In this document: positions 1-6,700 of the stretch, in pieces
Position numbering within the stretch: the stretch's first letter is position 1
How the letters are laid out: the number at the start of each line of letters is the position of its first letter
Source of the DNA: DATBMY01 sp036554605
GTDB lineage: Bacteria > Acidobacteriota > Blastocatellia > UBA7656
Assembly (NCBI GenBank): GCA_036554605.1
Contig: DATBMY010000449.1
Span: 1 to 9,558, forward strand
Reading direction: 5' to 3'
DNA: 9,558 nucleotides
Made by a program: the position numbers and the translations under genes
The notes under the pieces: model-generated
Databases searched by the model: none
Told to the model about the DNA's origin: nothing
What the model saw: the letters and a program-made list of their open reading frames with translations, nothing else

Positions 1-927
1 GTTCTTGGTATTCTCGCGCCCCTGAGCCAGCCGGTCGCCCTGGAAGCTGAACCACGCGCCGCTTTTGTCAACGATCTTGTTCTCAACGGCCAGGTCGAGC
101 AGATCGCCTTCCTTAGAGATGCCCTTGCCATACATAATATCGAACTCGGCCTCTCTGAATGGCGGCGCGACTTTGTTTTTGACTACCTTGACCTTGGTCC
201 GGTTCCCGACGACCGAATCTCCGTCTTTTATTGAGCTGGTGCGCCGGATGTCTAGCCTGATCGTTGAATAGAATTTAAGCGCGCGACCGCCGGTAGTAGT
301 CTCGGGGCTGCCGAACATAACGCCTATCTTCTCGCGAATCTGATTGATAAAGAGCAGGCAGGTGTTTGAGCGCGCGACGACGGCGGTCAGTTTTCTGAGC
401 GCCTGAGACATCAACCGCGCTTGCAGTCCGGGGAGCGAATCGCCCATGTCGCCGTCGAGTTCCGCGCGCGGCACGAGCGCCGCGACCGAATCGATGACAA
501 CTATGTCGACGCCGCCCGACCTGACAAGCGCCTCGGCAATCTCGAGCGCCTGCTCGCCAGAGTCCGGCTGAGAGATAAACAGGTCATTAACGTTAACGCC
601 AAGCCGCTCGGCATATGCCGCGTCAAGGGCGTGCTCGGCATCTATATAAGCTGCGATTCCTCCGTTTTTTTGCGCTTGCGACACGATATGCAGCGCGAGC
701 GTTGTTTTGCCTCCGGATTCCGGCCCGTAAATCTCGACTATTCGGCCGCGCGGGACGCCGCCCACGCCGATTGCCGCGTCAAGGCTCAGGCAGGTTGTCG
801 AGATGGCCGGCACATCCACAACCTTCCTCTCTCCGAGCCGCATAATCGAGCCTTTGCCAAACTGTTTTTCGATTCCCGCGATTGCTATATCGATAGCGCG
901 GTATCGCTCGTTGCGTTCGTCTGCCAT
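1..927 (-). CDS. recA: RecA recombinase, C-terminus cut off by window edge
   Basis: RecA is the cytoplasmic DNA-dependent ATPase that forms filaments on single-stranded DNA, catalyses strand exchange and triggers LexA self-cleavage. The 309 visible residues begin MADERNERYRAIDIAI and are open to base 1. Seen in order are the Walker A motif GPESGGKTT, IDAEHALD, the Walker B strand VDIVVIDSVAALVPRAE, the L1 region DGDMGDSLPGLQARLMSQALRKL, FINQIREKIGV, and the L2 region GSPETTTGGRALKFY. The C-terminal domain ends at GRENTKN. Family members are about 340-355 residues, so roughly 35-45 are missing to the left. Walker A has Gly where most bacteria have Ser (GPESSGKTT); Deinococcus RecA has the same Gly, so function need not be impaired. 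ATG at 925-927 is chosen because the N-terminus aligns with the family and a purine-rich AGGAAG (complement of 941-946) lies 13 bases upstream, which is rather far. No obvious LexA box was found upstream. Confidence 0.98.
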   Translation of the reverse strand, partial: MADERNERYRAIDIAIAGIEKQFGKGSIMRLGERKVVDVPAISTTCLSLDAAIGVGGVPRGRIVEIYGPESGGKTTLALHIVSQAQKNGGIAAYIDAEHALDAAYAERLGVNVNDLFISQPDSGEQALEIAEALVRSGGVDIVVIDSVAALVPRAELDGDMGDSLPGLQARLMSQALRKLTAVVARSNTCLLFINQIREKIGVMFGSPETTTGGRALKFYSTIRLDIRRTSSIKDGDSVVGNRTKVKVVKNKVAPPFREAEFDIMYGKGISKEGDLLDLAVENKIVDKSGAWFSFQGDRLAQGRENTKN

Positions 928-973
928 GTTGTTGCTGATGCTTCCTTTCTGTTGAGGGTGGTTTTGAAGCTGA

Positions 974-982
974 ATTATACCA
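974..982 (-). promoter_or_regulatory. Extended -10 promoter of recA
   Basis: On the minus strand this reads TGGTATAAT: a perfect TATAAT preceded by the TG of an extended -10. A start near 966 would give a 5' leader of about 40 bases before the recA ATG. No convincing -35 lies 16-18 bases upstream, which fits an extended -10 promoter. It sits downstream of the 1024-1057 terminator, so recA appears insulated from whatever is transcribed further upstream. Confidence 0.6.
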
Positions 983-1023
983 CACCGAACTTTGCGCCCT
1001 TAAACGATTTCTCGTCAAAGAGT

Positions 1024-1057
1024 AAAAGAAAAAATGGCACCGGATTGATCCGGTGCC
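1024..1057 (-). terminator. Strong intrinsic terminator upstream of recA
   Basis: Bases 1036-1044 (GGCACCGGA) and 1049-1057 pair perfectly as a 9-bp stem around a 4-base loop. On the minus strand the stem is followed by A, six T, C and four T (1034 down to 1024), the classic Rho-independent form. On the plus strand no T tract follows, so the direction is clear. No confident protein gene lies upstream on the minus strand, so it must end a small RNA or short-ORF transcript, or act as an attenuator in a long recA leader. Confidence 0.8.
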
Positions 1058-1300
1058 TCTTGGCCCCTCAGGTTGTAATTGGCAAGCATTCTTTGGTAGG
1101 TAATGCCTGTTGCCTCGATCATTTCGCAAGAGCCGTACCACATGTATTTGAGGCCGACTCTGGGTTAAAAGGCCCGGCTTTTTTTACCTCCTGACCGAAG
1201 TCTCGCGGACTTTATCCTCTTAGCCTGAGCCTACTTTGCCGAGAGCTGAGACAAAAATATCTTATATCGGTTTGATAACGGCCAGACCGAGCGACAGGGA
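1058..1300 (-). ncRNA. Possible structured small RNA or leader ending at the 1024-1057 terminator
   Basis: The terminator implies a minus-strand transcript here, and the sequence has stem-forming potential. AAGTC/GACTT pairs across 1198-1212. GTCTC and GAGAC segments bracket CTCT/AGAG. An eight-pair stem with one G-T pair spans 1267-1290. On the minus strand the order GGCAAAG (1240-1234), CTAAG (1223-1219), CAGGAGG, then GCCGGG (1178-1173) loosely recalls the core of c-di-GMP-I (GEMM) riboswitches. The upstream GGGCAAACC block and the closing GGGTTACC are not present in proper form, so I do not call it one. I do not recognise a known RNA family (tmRNA, 6S, SRP and RNase P were considered). 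Boundaries are guesses, and no good minus-strand promoter was found beyond two weak TATAAG boxes. Confidence 0.25.
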
Positions 1301-1410
1301 AGTACTGCATTAAAGCCGGACAGGACACGGTGAACTTATATCGAACGAAACGGTTGAGCTATTTTCTGCGAGCGCCGGCTAGAAAAGGCCGCGGTTCGAT
1401 CTGCTTGAAA

Positions 1411-1428
1411 AGGCTCTGATCAGCGCCT
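1411..1428. promoter_or_regulatory. 18-bp near-perfect palindrome, candidate activator site
   Basis: The bases AGGCTCTGATCAGCGCCT form a dyad in which eight of nine pairs match, centred on TGATCA. It lies about 40 bp upstream of the -24 element of the sigma-54-type promoter at 1458. A second dyad, TTTTCT-N13-AGAAAA (1362-1386), lies further upstream. Sigma-54 promoters need an upstream-bound enhancer-binding protein, so either dyad is a reasonable operator. The assignment is inference. Confidence 0.4.
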
Positions 1429-1457
1429 GAGTGTCGGGAATAATTCAGGCAACCCCT

Positions 1458-1473
1458 TGGCATACAAGTTGCA
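1458..1473 (+). promoter_or_regulatory. Sigma-54 (RpoN) -24/-12 promoter
   Basis: The sequence TGGCAT-ACAAG-TTGCA matches the consensus TGGCAYR-N4-TTGCW completely. The invariant GG (1459-1460) and GC (1471-1472) are exactly 12 bp apart. The expected start is near 1483-1485, giving a leader of about 185 bases before the gene at 1669. Spacing, completeness of the match, intergenic position and correct orientation make this one of the better regulatory calls in the window. Confidence 0.7.
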
Positions 1474-1483
1474 CAAATGACTT

Positions 1484-1668
1484 GACGAAGAGATGCTTAA
1501 ACGGCTACGGGGAGAGCCGGGACGCCCGCCGGAGCGGGGGTGAGAAGTTCTTGAAACAAACGTTCAAGAGGGGCGTTAAAAGGGGGGAAATGTCGTGCAG
1601 GATTCTGCGGGGCATACATTCTAAGGATGTCAGAGAGACTTTAGGTTGTGACAAAAGGGTGGAAGAAA
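1484..1668 (+). promoter_or_regulatory. Long structured leader with three tandem hairpins
   Basis: Three stems follow one another: CGGCT/AGCCG (1502-1519), CCCGC/GCGGG with a 4-base loop (1525-1538), and TCTTGAA/TTCAAGA with a 7-base loop (1549-1569). The stretch is purine-rich with several runs of three to six G (around 1509-1540 and 1569-1587). A strong Shine-Dalgarno-like run (AGGGGGG, 1581-1587) precedes ATG 1590, which opens a frame different from the downstream gene. The leader could regulate translation or be a separate small RNA. No known riboswitch class is recognised. Confidence 0.4.
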
Positions 1669-2046
1669 ATGGCGAAGAACATAAACACAAGAAGCATACA
1701 GACCAGAACACAGGCAAACAGACCAGGACGGATAGAGATGGATCCCAACGAGCTGAAGAACACCGTGCGGGATGGACTGGTCGCAATGACGATGGCAGAG
1801 CGAGAGGAATTCATACAGGCCCTTGGGGCGGAGTTAAAGCGCATAAGCATTAACATGCGGGCATATCTAGTGCCCCTCGGAATACCTGCGCGGAGCCCTG
1901 AGGATTTGACCCCGACGGAGGTGGGTCACCTCATAAGGTTCCTGAAGATCAATGTTCCCCAGGCGATGCCGGTCGTTGGGCGAGTCATGTCACGCTACAG
2001 CATATTCGCGGAGAAGTCGGCTCACGGTGACCGCCTCGCCGCCTAA
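1669..2046 (+). CDS. Hypothetical protein, 125 residues
   Basis: I do not recognise this protein. From ATG 1669 it starts MAKNINTRSIQTRTQAN, a basic, Asn/Thr/Arg-rich and probably disordered 23-residue arm. A predicted helical body follows (MDPNELKNTVRDGLVAM, then MAEREEFIQALGAELKRI) and a second half containing IPARSPEDLTPTEVGHLIRF and INVPQAMPVVGRVMSRYS. It has no signal peptide or membrane segment, so it is probably cytoplasmic. ATG 1669 is preferred over GTG 1648 because GGTGGAAG lies just upstream. ATG 1738 (MDPNEL) is also possible, since codon use becomes clearly coding-like, with G/C in third positions, only from there. The gene sits alone between a sigma-54-type promoter with a long leader and a strong hairpin, so it is probably monocistronic and tightly regulated. 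The basic arm might bind nucleic acid, but that is a guess. Confidence 0.75.
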   Translation: MAKNINTRSIQTRTQANRPGRIEMDPNELKNTVRDGLVAMTMAEREEFIQALGAELKRISINMRAYLVPLGIPARSPEDLTPTEVGHLIRFLKINVPQAMPVVGRVMSRYSIFAEKSAHGDRLAA

Positions 2047-2073
2047 AGCTCACACAGAAGTTTACGCTTAACA

Positions 2074-2106
2074 GATGCCCGCCCGGGAGCTTGCCGGGCG
2101 GGCATC
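2074..2106 (+). terminator. 13-bp perfect hairpin after the hypothetical gene
   Basis: Bases 2074-2086 (GATGCCCGCCCGG) pair perfectly with 2094-2106 around a 7-base loop, 27 bases after the stop codon. The following bases (TTCGCGTATTAAT) are only weakly T-rich, so this is a terminator lacking a good U tract, or a 3' stabilising hairpin. Confidence 0.6.
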
Positions 2107-2167
2107 TTCGCGTATTAATCCGAGTGACAACGCCCGAAAGGAAAAACCGGGAACTCCTTTTCCACAA

Positions 2168-2190
2168 TCTGTGTCTATATTGCAAACAGA
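2168..2190. promoter_or_regulatory. Dyad upstream of the treT promoter
   Basis: TCTGT and ACAGA are separated by 13 bases, centred about 48 bp upstream of the -24 GG at 2227. The spacing of the half-sites equals that of the TTTTCT-N13-AGAAAA dyad upstream of the other sigma-54-type promoter. The half-site sequences differ, so a shared activator is only a possibility. The right part also contains a weak sigma-70 alternative: TTGCAA (2180-2185), 17-base spacer, TACCAT (2203-2208). Confidence 0.3.
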
Positions 2191-2225
2191 ATTATCCTAT
2201 CGTACCATCCCGGGCGGCCCGGTCC

Positions 2226-2241
2226 TGGCATTTTGGTTGCT
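2226..2241 (+). promoter_or_regulatory. Second sigma-54-type -24/-12 promoter, upstream of treT
   Basis: The sequence TGGCAT-TTTGG-TTGCT keeps the invariant GG (2227-2228) and GC (2239-2240) exactly 12 bp apart. It deviates from consensus only at the purine after TGGCAY. A start near 2252 would leave a leader of roughly 78 bases before the treT ATG. A CCGGG-N3-CCCGG inverted repeat (2210-2222) abuts it upstream. Confidence 0.6.
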
Positions 2242-2329
2242 TTTTATAGTTTGAAGAATTATTCGGAGCTGCGCCGCTCACAAGGATGTGCGAAGGGCGC
2301 GGCTCTCAAAAAACCAAAGGAAGAAAATT

Positions 2330-3601
2330 ATGCTACAAACTGTAGAGGTCCAGCCAAAGAATCTTCGAGATTACGAGTCCATAGTTGGGGCCGATGTCAT
2401 CGAACAGATACGTGAAGCCGCGCGGCCGCTGAAAGGAGCGCGTGTGGTTCATATCAACGCTACTTCCTACGGCGGAGGGGTGGCCGAAATACTGCAAACC
2501 CTCGTGCCGCTGATGAATGACGTAGGGCTGAAGGCGGAGTGGCAGGTGATAGTCGGCGAAAAAGAGTTTTTCGTCGTGACCAAGATGTTTCACAACGCGC
2601 TTCAGGGCCATTCGATAGAGCTTACGGAGGATATAAAGGACATCTTCCTGCGCAATAACGAGATCAACGCAAGGCTTTTCGAAGGCGAGTACGATTACGT
2701 CGTCGTGCATGACCCGCAGCCCGCGGCCTTGCTCCATTACCACGGCCGAGGCGGCGGTAAGAACTGGATATGGCGCTGTCATATAGATACTTCGACTCCG
2801 TACCTGCCGGTGCGAGACTTTCTAAAGCCCTACCTCCTCGAGTACGACGCCGCCATCTACACGCTTGAAGAGTACATCGGGAGTGGAATGACCTTTCCGA
2901 AAGTCTATCTGATCCCTCCTTCGATCGACCCGCTTGCGGAGAAGAACCGTCCGATGGACGCGGAGGAAGCAAGGCGCTTAGTCGGACGATTCGGCATTGA
3001 TATTAAACGGCCGCTGCTTGTGCAGGTGTCAAGGTTCGATCCCTGGAAAGACCCTCTCGGGGTCATCGACGCATATAAAGAGGTCAAGGCGCATATGCCC
3101 GAGGTGCAGCTTGCTCTCGTAGGCTCGATGGCGACGGACGACCCTGAAGGGATGGTCTATTACGCCAAGACCCTGCGGCGCGCCGGCGAAGACTTCGACA
3201 TACATGTGCTGTCAAATCTTGATGGGGTAAATAACCGGGAAGTGAATGCTTTCCAGACTATTGCGGACGCGCTGATACAGAAATCGACTCGCGAAGGGTT
3301 CGGGCTCGTCGTCACGGAGGCGCTATGGAAAGGTAAGCCGATGGTTGGAGGAAAAGTCGGCGGCATTCCACTTCAGATCATCGATGGCGAAACAGGGTTC
3401 CTGGTCACGGATGTGGAAGGATGCGCCCGGTCGAGTCTATTTTTGCTCCAGCACCCGAATCGCGCCAGGGAGATGGGCGAGCGCGCCCGCGAGCACGTGC
3501 GAAAGCACTTTCTTTCGACGCGCCATCTCATGGACTACCTCAAAATGTTGGGCGAGCTTGCCGGCGAGAAGGGGGAGAGCAAGGCGTCGTCGAAGCGATA
3601 G
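2330..3601 (+). CDS. treT: Trehalose glycosyltransferring synthase, GT4 family
   Basis: TreT makes trehalose in one step from NDP-glucose and glucose in the cytoplasm, and with the archaeal enzymes the reaction can run in reverse. The 423-residue protein resembles remembered Thermococcales TreT along most of its length. It shares LRDYESIVG, the donor-site loop TSYGGGVAEIL (about residues 45-55), EFFVVTKMFHNALQG, YDYVVVHDPQPAAL, WRCHIDTSTP, IPPSIDPLAEKN, QVSRFDPWKDPLGVI, DDPEGMVYYAKTLRRAGEDFD, and the GT4 EX7E motif EGFGLVVTE (E322 and E330). Length is normal. ATG 2330 is chosen because AAAGGAAG lies about eight bases upstream; an in-frame upstream ATG (2288) would add 14 basic residues without a good ribosome site. 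It follows a sigma-54-like promoter and ends before a strong hairpin, so it is probably transcribed alone. Trehalose would serve as osmoprotectant or reserve. A trehalose phosphorylase of similar GT4 fold is the main alternative. Confidence 0.88.
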   Translation: MLQTVEVQPKNLRDYESIVGADVIEQIREAARPLKGARVVHINATSYGGGVAEILQTLVPLMNDVGLKAEWQVIVGEKEFFVVTKMFHNALQGHSIELTEDIKDIFLRNNEINARLFEGEYDYVVVHDPQPAALLHYHGRGGGKNWIWRCHIDTSTPYLPVRDFLKPYLLEYDAAIYTLEEYIGSGMTFPKVYLIPPSIDPLAEKNRPMDAEEARRLVGRFGIDIKRPLLVQVSRFDPWKDPLGVIDAYKEVKAHMPEVQLALVGSMATDDPEGMVYYAKTLRRAGEDFDIHVLSNLDGVNNREVNAFQTIADALIQKSTREGFGLVVTEALWKGKPMVGGKVGGIPLQIIDGETGFLVTDVEGCARSSLFLLQHPNRAREMGERAREHVRKHFLSTRHLMDYLKMLGELAGEKGESKASSKR

Positions 3602-3614
3602 ACCGCATCTGAGC

Positions 3615-3659
3615 TGCCGCCTGCATGGCTCGCTTAAAGAGCAGCCATCGCAGGCGGCA
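3615..3659 (+). terminator. Long hairpin after treT
   Basis: TGCCGCCTGC (3615-3624) pairs with 3650-3659. The stem continues as ATGGCT (3625-3630) with AGCCAT (3643-3648) after a single bulged C, giving 16 pairs around a 12-base loop. It starts 13 bases after the treT stop. No T tract follows, so efficient Rho-independent termination is uncertain. Confidence 0.55.
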
Positions 3660-3724
3660 ATCGACCGGGCGAATACACCCTCTTCCTAAACCGTTTCCAG
3701 GTACTGTAGAATCCCCCTGAAAAG

Positions 3725-6700
3725 ATGAAGAGTTTTATTTCGCGCATACTCACAGCACTACTTGTATTGACGGCGCTCGCTTCAAGTAAGCAGGCTGCCG
3801 GACAGAACGCGCCGGCACGAGGCAAGCCGTCCAGCGATGCGCTCGCCAGGGCGCGCGAGCTAAGCTCGCTAACGCGGTCAGCTGGTTCGGAAAAGCTATC
3901 TAAGATCAGAAGCGCCCTCACGGATGAAAGCTGGTATGTAAGAGGGGAGGCGGCGAAGGCGCTGGGTGGGCTTGCCGATTCGGAGTCAGCTCCTCTGATC
4001 CTGCCGCTTCTCGAAGACCCGAGCTGGTACGTACGCGAGTGCGCCATGGGGGCTCTTTCCGCACTCGGGCGCAAGGAAGCGGCGACGGCTATTGAGCCGC
4101 TTCTTACTTCGCCTGATCCATATATACGCGCGCGGGCAGCCTTCACGCTCGGCGCGCTCAAGCAAGAGGGGGCTGCCTCTTCGCTGCTAAAGCTGCTTGA
4201 AGATGAAGATGAGCATGTCAGGCGCAACGCTGCGCTCGCGCTCGGCGCGTTAAGAGAATCAGCCGCAACGAACGCGCTTCTCGCGCTCTTGAAAGATGCT
4301 GATTCTGGCGTGCGCCGTAACGCCGTTATATCGCTCGGCCTGATAGGCGACCGGCGCGCCGCGGAACCGGTGCTCGCCGCCGCGAAAGAGAACGGGGGGA
4401 TAAGCTGGGAATATGCCGCCGCGCTCTACAGGCTCGGCAACAGAGATTATTACAAGCCGATCATAGACGCGCTCGAAAGCGAATATGGCGATCATCGCGT
4501 GGGCGCGTTTGAAGCGCTGGTTGACCTGGCCGAGCCCCGCGCTTTGTCTTCGCTGCTCGCCGCATCAAAGAAGAGCGCCGGAAATGGCCGCGCTGGCGGG
4601 GCAAGCGATGACTCTTTTTCAATGCGGTTGATGCTTGCGCGAAACATCTTCCGGTTTAAAAGCGAGCCGGCGCGCGAAGCCGCGCTGGATCTCGTAGAGG
4701 ATTCATCGCGCGAGGTAAGAGCGGCCGCGGCCGAATCGTTAAAGCGCATGAGCAAAGCCGGTGACGCAAGCGCGGAGGCCCGCGAGATCGAAAGTTTGAT
4801 CGCTGCTCTAGGCAAGGAAAAAGACCCGGCCGTCACCGATGCGCTGATCGGCGTTCTGGCGCTTTATGACGGGGCGAAAGTGGCTGAAGCGTTGCTTTCC
4901 TCGAACCCGGGCAAGGGCATCTCAAATGAGAATTACAATAAGGCGCTCGAAGCGATTCAGATCACGCCCGATCGTATGATCGCGAACCTGAAAAGCGGCG
5001 CGCCTCAAGAGCGTTCCCTCGCCGCCCATCGCCTCGGCCAGCTTGGCGACAGAGTCGCGGTCGCGCCGCTGGTTGCGGCCGTCTCGAGCGACGAAGAGAC
5101 CGCTGTCAGGGTTAATGCCGCAAGGGCGCTGGGAGTTCTCAGAGACCGGGGCGCGGTAGAAGCTCTCATCAGCGCATCGGCCTCAAATGATGTCGAGTTG
5201 CGTGTTGCATCGGTTGAAGCTCTGGGTTTGATTGCGGACCATTCCGCGTCGGACGCGTTATTCGCGTCGGTAAGAGATGAGCGCCCGGAGGTCAGGGAGG
5301 CCGCGACAAAAGCGCTCGCGAGGATAGGAGTGTCGGCCGACAGGCTCTCGGCTGATCTTTCAAGCAGTAAATGGCAGGTCCGCGTCGCCGCGGTCTCCAT
5401 GCTAGGTCGCCTGGGCGATGGCGATGCTTTGCCCGCGATTATCGAGGCGTTGAGAGACGACGACAGCAGGGTTCGAATCGAGGCCGCCCGCGGCCTTGCG
5501 AAATTCGGCGATGCGCGGGCGGTGGATGGACTCGTCGGATTGCTTGACGATGCGAACTCTGAAGTGCGCGTCGAAGCAGCGCTCGCGCTGGGCCAGTTAA
5601 AAGATGGCCGGGTGCTTCCGGCGCTCACAAGATTATTGAGCGACCGCGATTCGCGCGTGAGCTTTGCCGCTGCCGAGTCGCTTGCGAGATTGCAGGATAG
5701 GCGCGCGCTCGGCCTTCTCATCGAGCAGTTAAAAAGCCCCGACTGGAGGGTACGCTCACGCTCGACTCAGGTACTGGCTCGCGTCGTAACGGAACGGCCT
5801 TTGGACCAGACGATAAAACCGCTCGCCTCCTGTCTGGCTGACAAGGACCCTGTCGTGAGGTATTACGCATCGGAGGCGCTTATCGCAATGGCGGACCGGT
5901 CAGTGCCCGCGGTGATCGAGTTCTTGAAGAGCCCGCGCGAAAGCGAGCGCCAGCGAGCCGCCCGCGTCCTCTGGCGAATCGGCGCTCCCGCCGTTGTTCC
6001 TCTTATTGCGCTGGTGCAGGACGGCAATTCAGCTTCGGAGACTCGCGCTTCGGCGGCGCATGCGCTCGGCGTGATTGGCGACAAGAGAGCGACAAAACCT
6101 CTGCTTTCGCTGTTGAAAGACGAGCGATATTTCGTCCGGCAGCAAGCCGCCTGGGCGCTCGGCCACATGGGCGAGGCGGCTGTCACCGACGTAGTTGAGA
6201 TGGCGCGGTCTTCGTCGCCCGCGACGAGAGAGGCGGCCGTTGAAGCGCTCGGAAATATAAAGTCCTCCGGGTCTATTGAAGCGCTGCTCTCGTCGCTATC
6301 GGACCAGAACCAGAACGTGCGCGCGGCCGCGGTAAAGGCGCTCGGCGAGACCGGCGACGGGCGAGCTGTATCACATCTGGTAATAATCCTGCGAGACGAG
6401 GCGAGCCCTCATCGGTCTCAGGCCGCTAGCGCCCTCGCAAGGCTTGGTAAAGCGGCAGTGCCCGCGCTGGTCGCCGTGCTCGAAGATAGTAAGCCGTCCG
6501 TTCGCCAGTTTGCGGCCGAGGCATTAGGAAATACTGGCGAACGTGAAGCGGTTGATCCGCTAATCCAGTTTGTGAAAAAGAATTCCGGGGCCGGGCGGCC
6601 CGAAGCCATTGAAGCGCTCGGTAAGCTTGGCGATCCGGCGGCGCTCGGAGCGATTCTCGACGCAATGCGCGGCGGTACGCTTGCCGTTAGAAGAAAGGCT

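Noticed and set aside
1103..1168. Plus-strand 21-residue ORF (MPVASIISQEPYHMYLRPTL...) followed by GGCCCGGC and seven T at 1179-1185, like a mini-gene with terminator
   Set aside because: The hairpin before the T tract is weak and asymmetric, no plus-strand promoter is visible, and the T tract is equally explained as part of the minus-strand element.
421..1194. Long plus-strand ORF of 257 codons
   Set aside because: It is antisense to recA over most of its length, its translation is Arg/Cys/Ala-rich without family resemblance, and its remainder covers the recA promoter and terminator.
1195..1212. RNase P-like P4 string (AGAGGATAAAGTCC on the minus strand)
   Set aside because: It is only a partial match with an inserted base, and no other conserved RNase P blocks are found in order.
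1390..1405. GGTTCGATC resembling a tRNA or tmRNA T-loop
   Set aside because: Flanking bases do not form a T stem, and no acceptor stem or CCA end is present.
3707..3712. TAGAAT as a -10 box making the HEAT mRNA almost leaderless
   Set aside because: No acceptable -35 or extended -10 was found, and the implied leader is about five bases; the evidence is too thin to annotate.
5005..5721. Antisense ORFs within the HEAT-repeat gene (this 238-codon one, also 3634-4227 and 6418-6924)
   Set aside because: They mirror the repetitive, GC-biased codons of the sense gene and give Ser/Ala-rich low-complexity translations with no ribosome sites of note.
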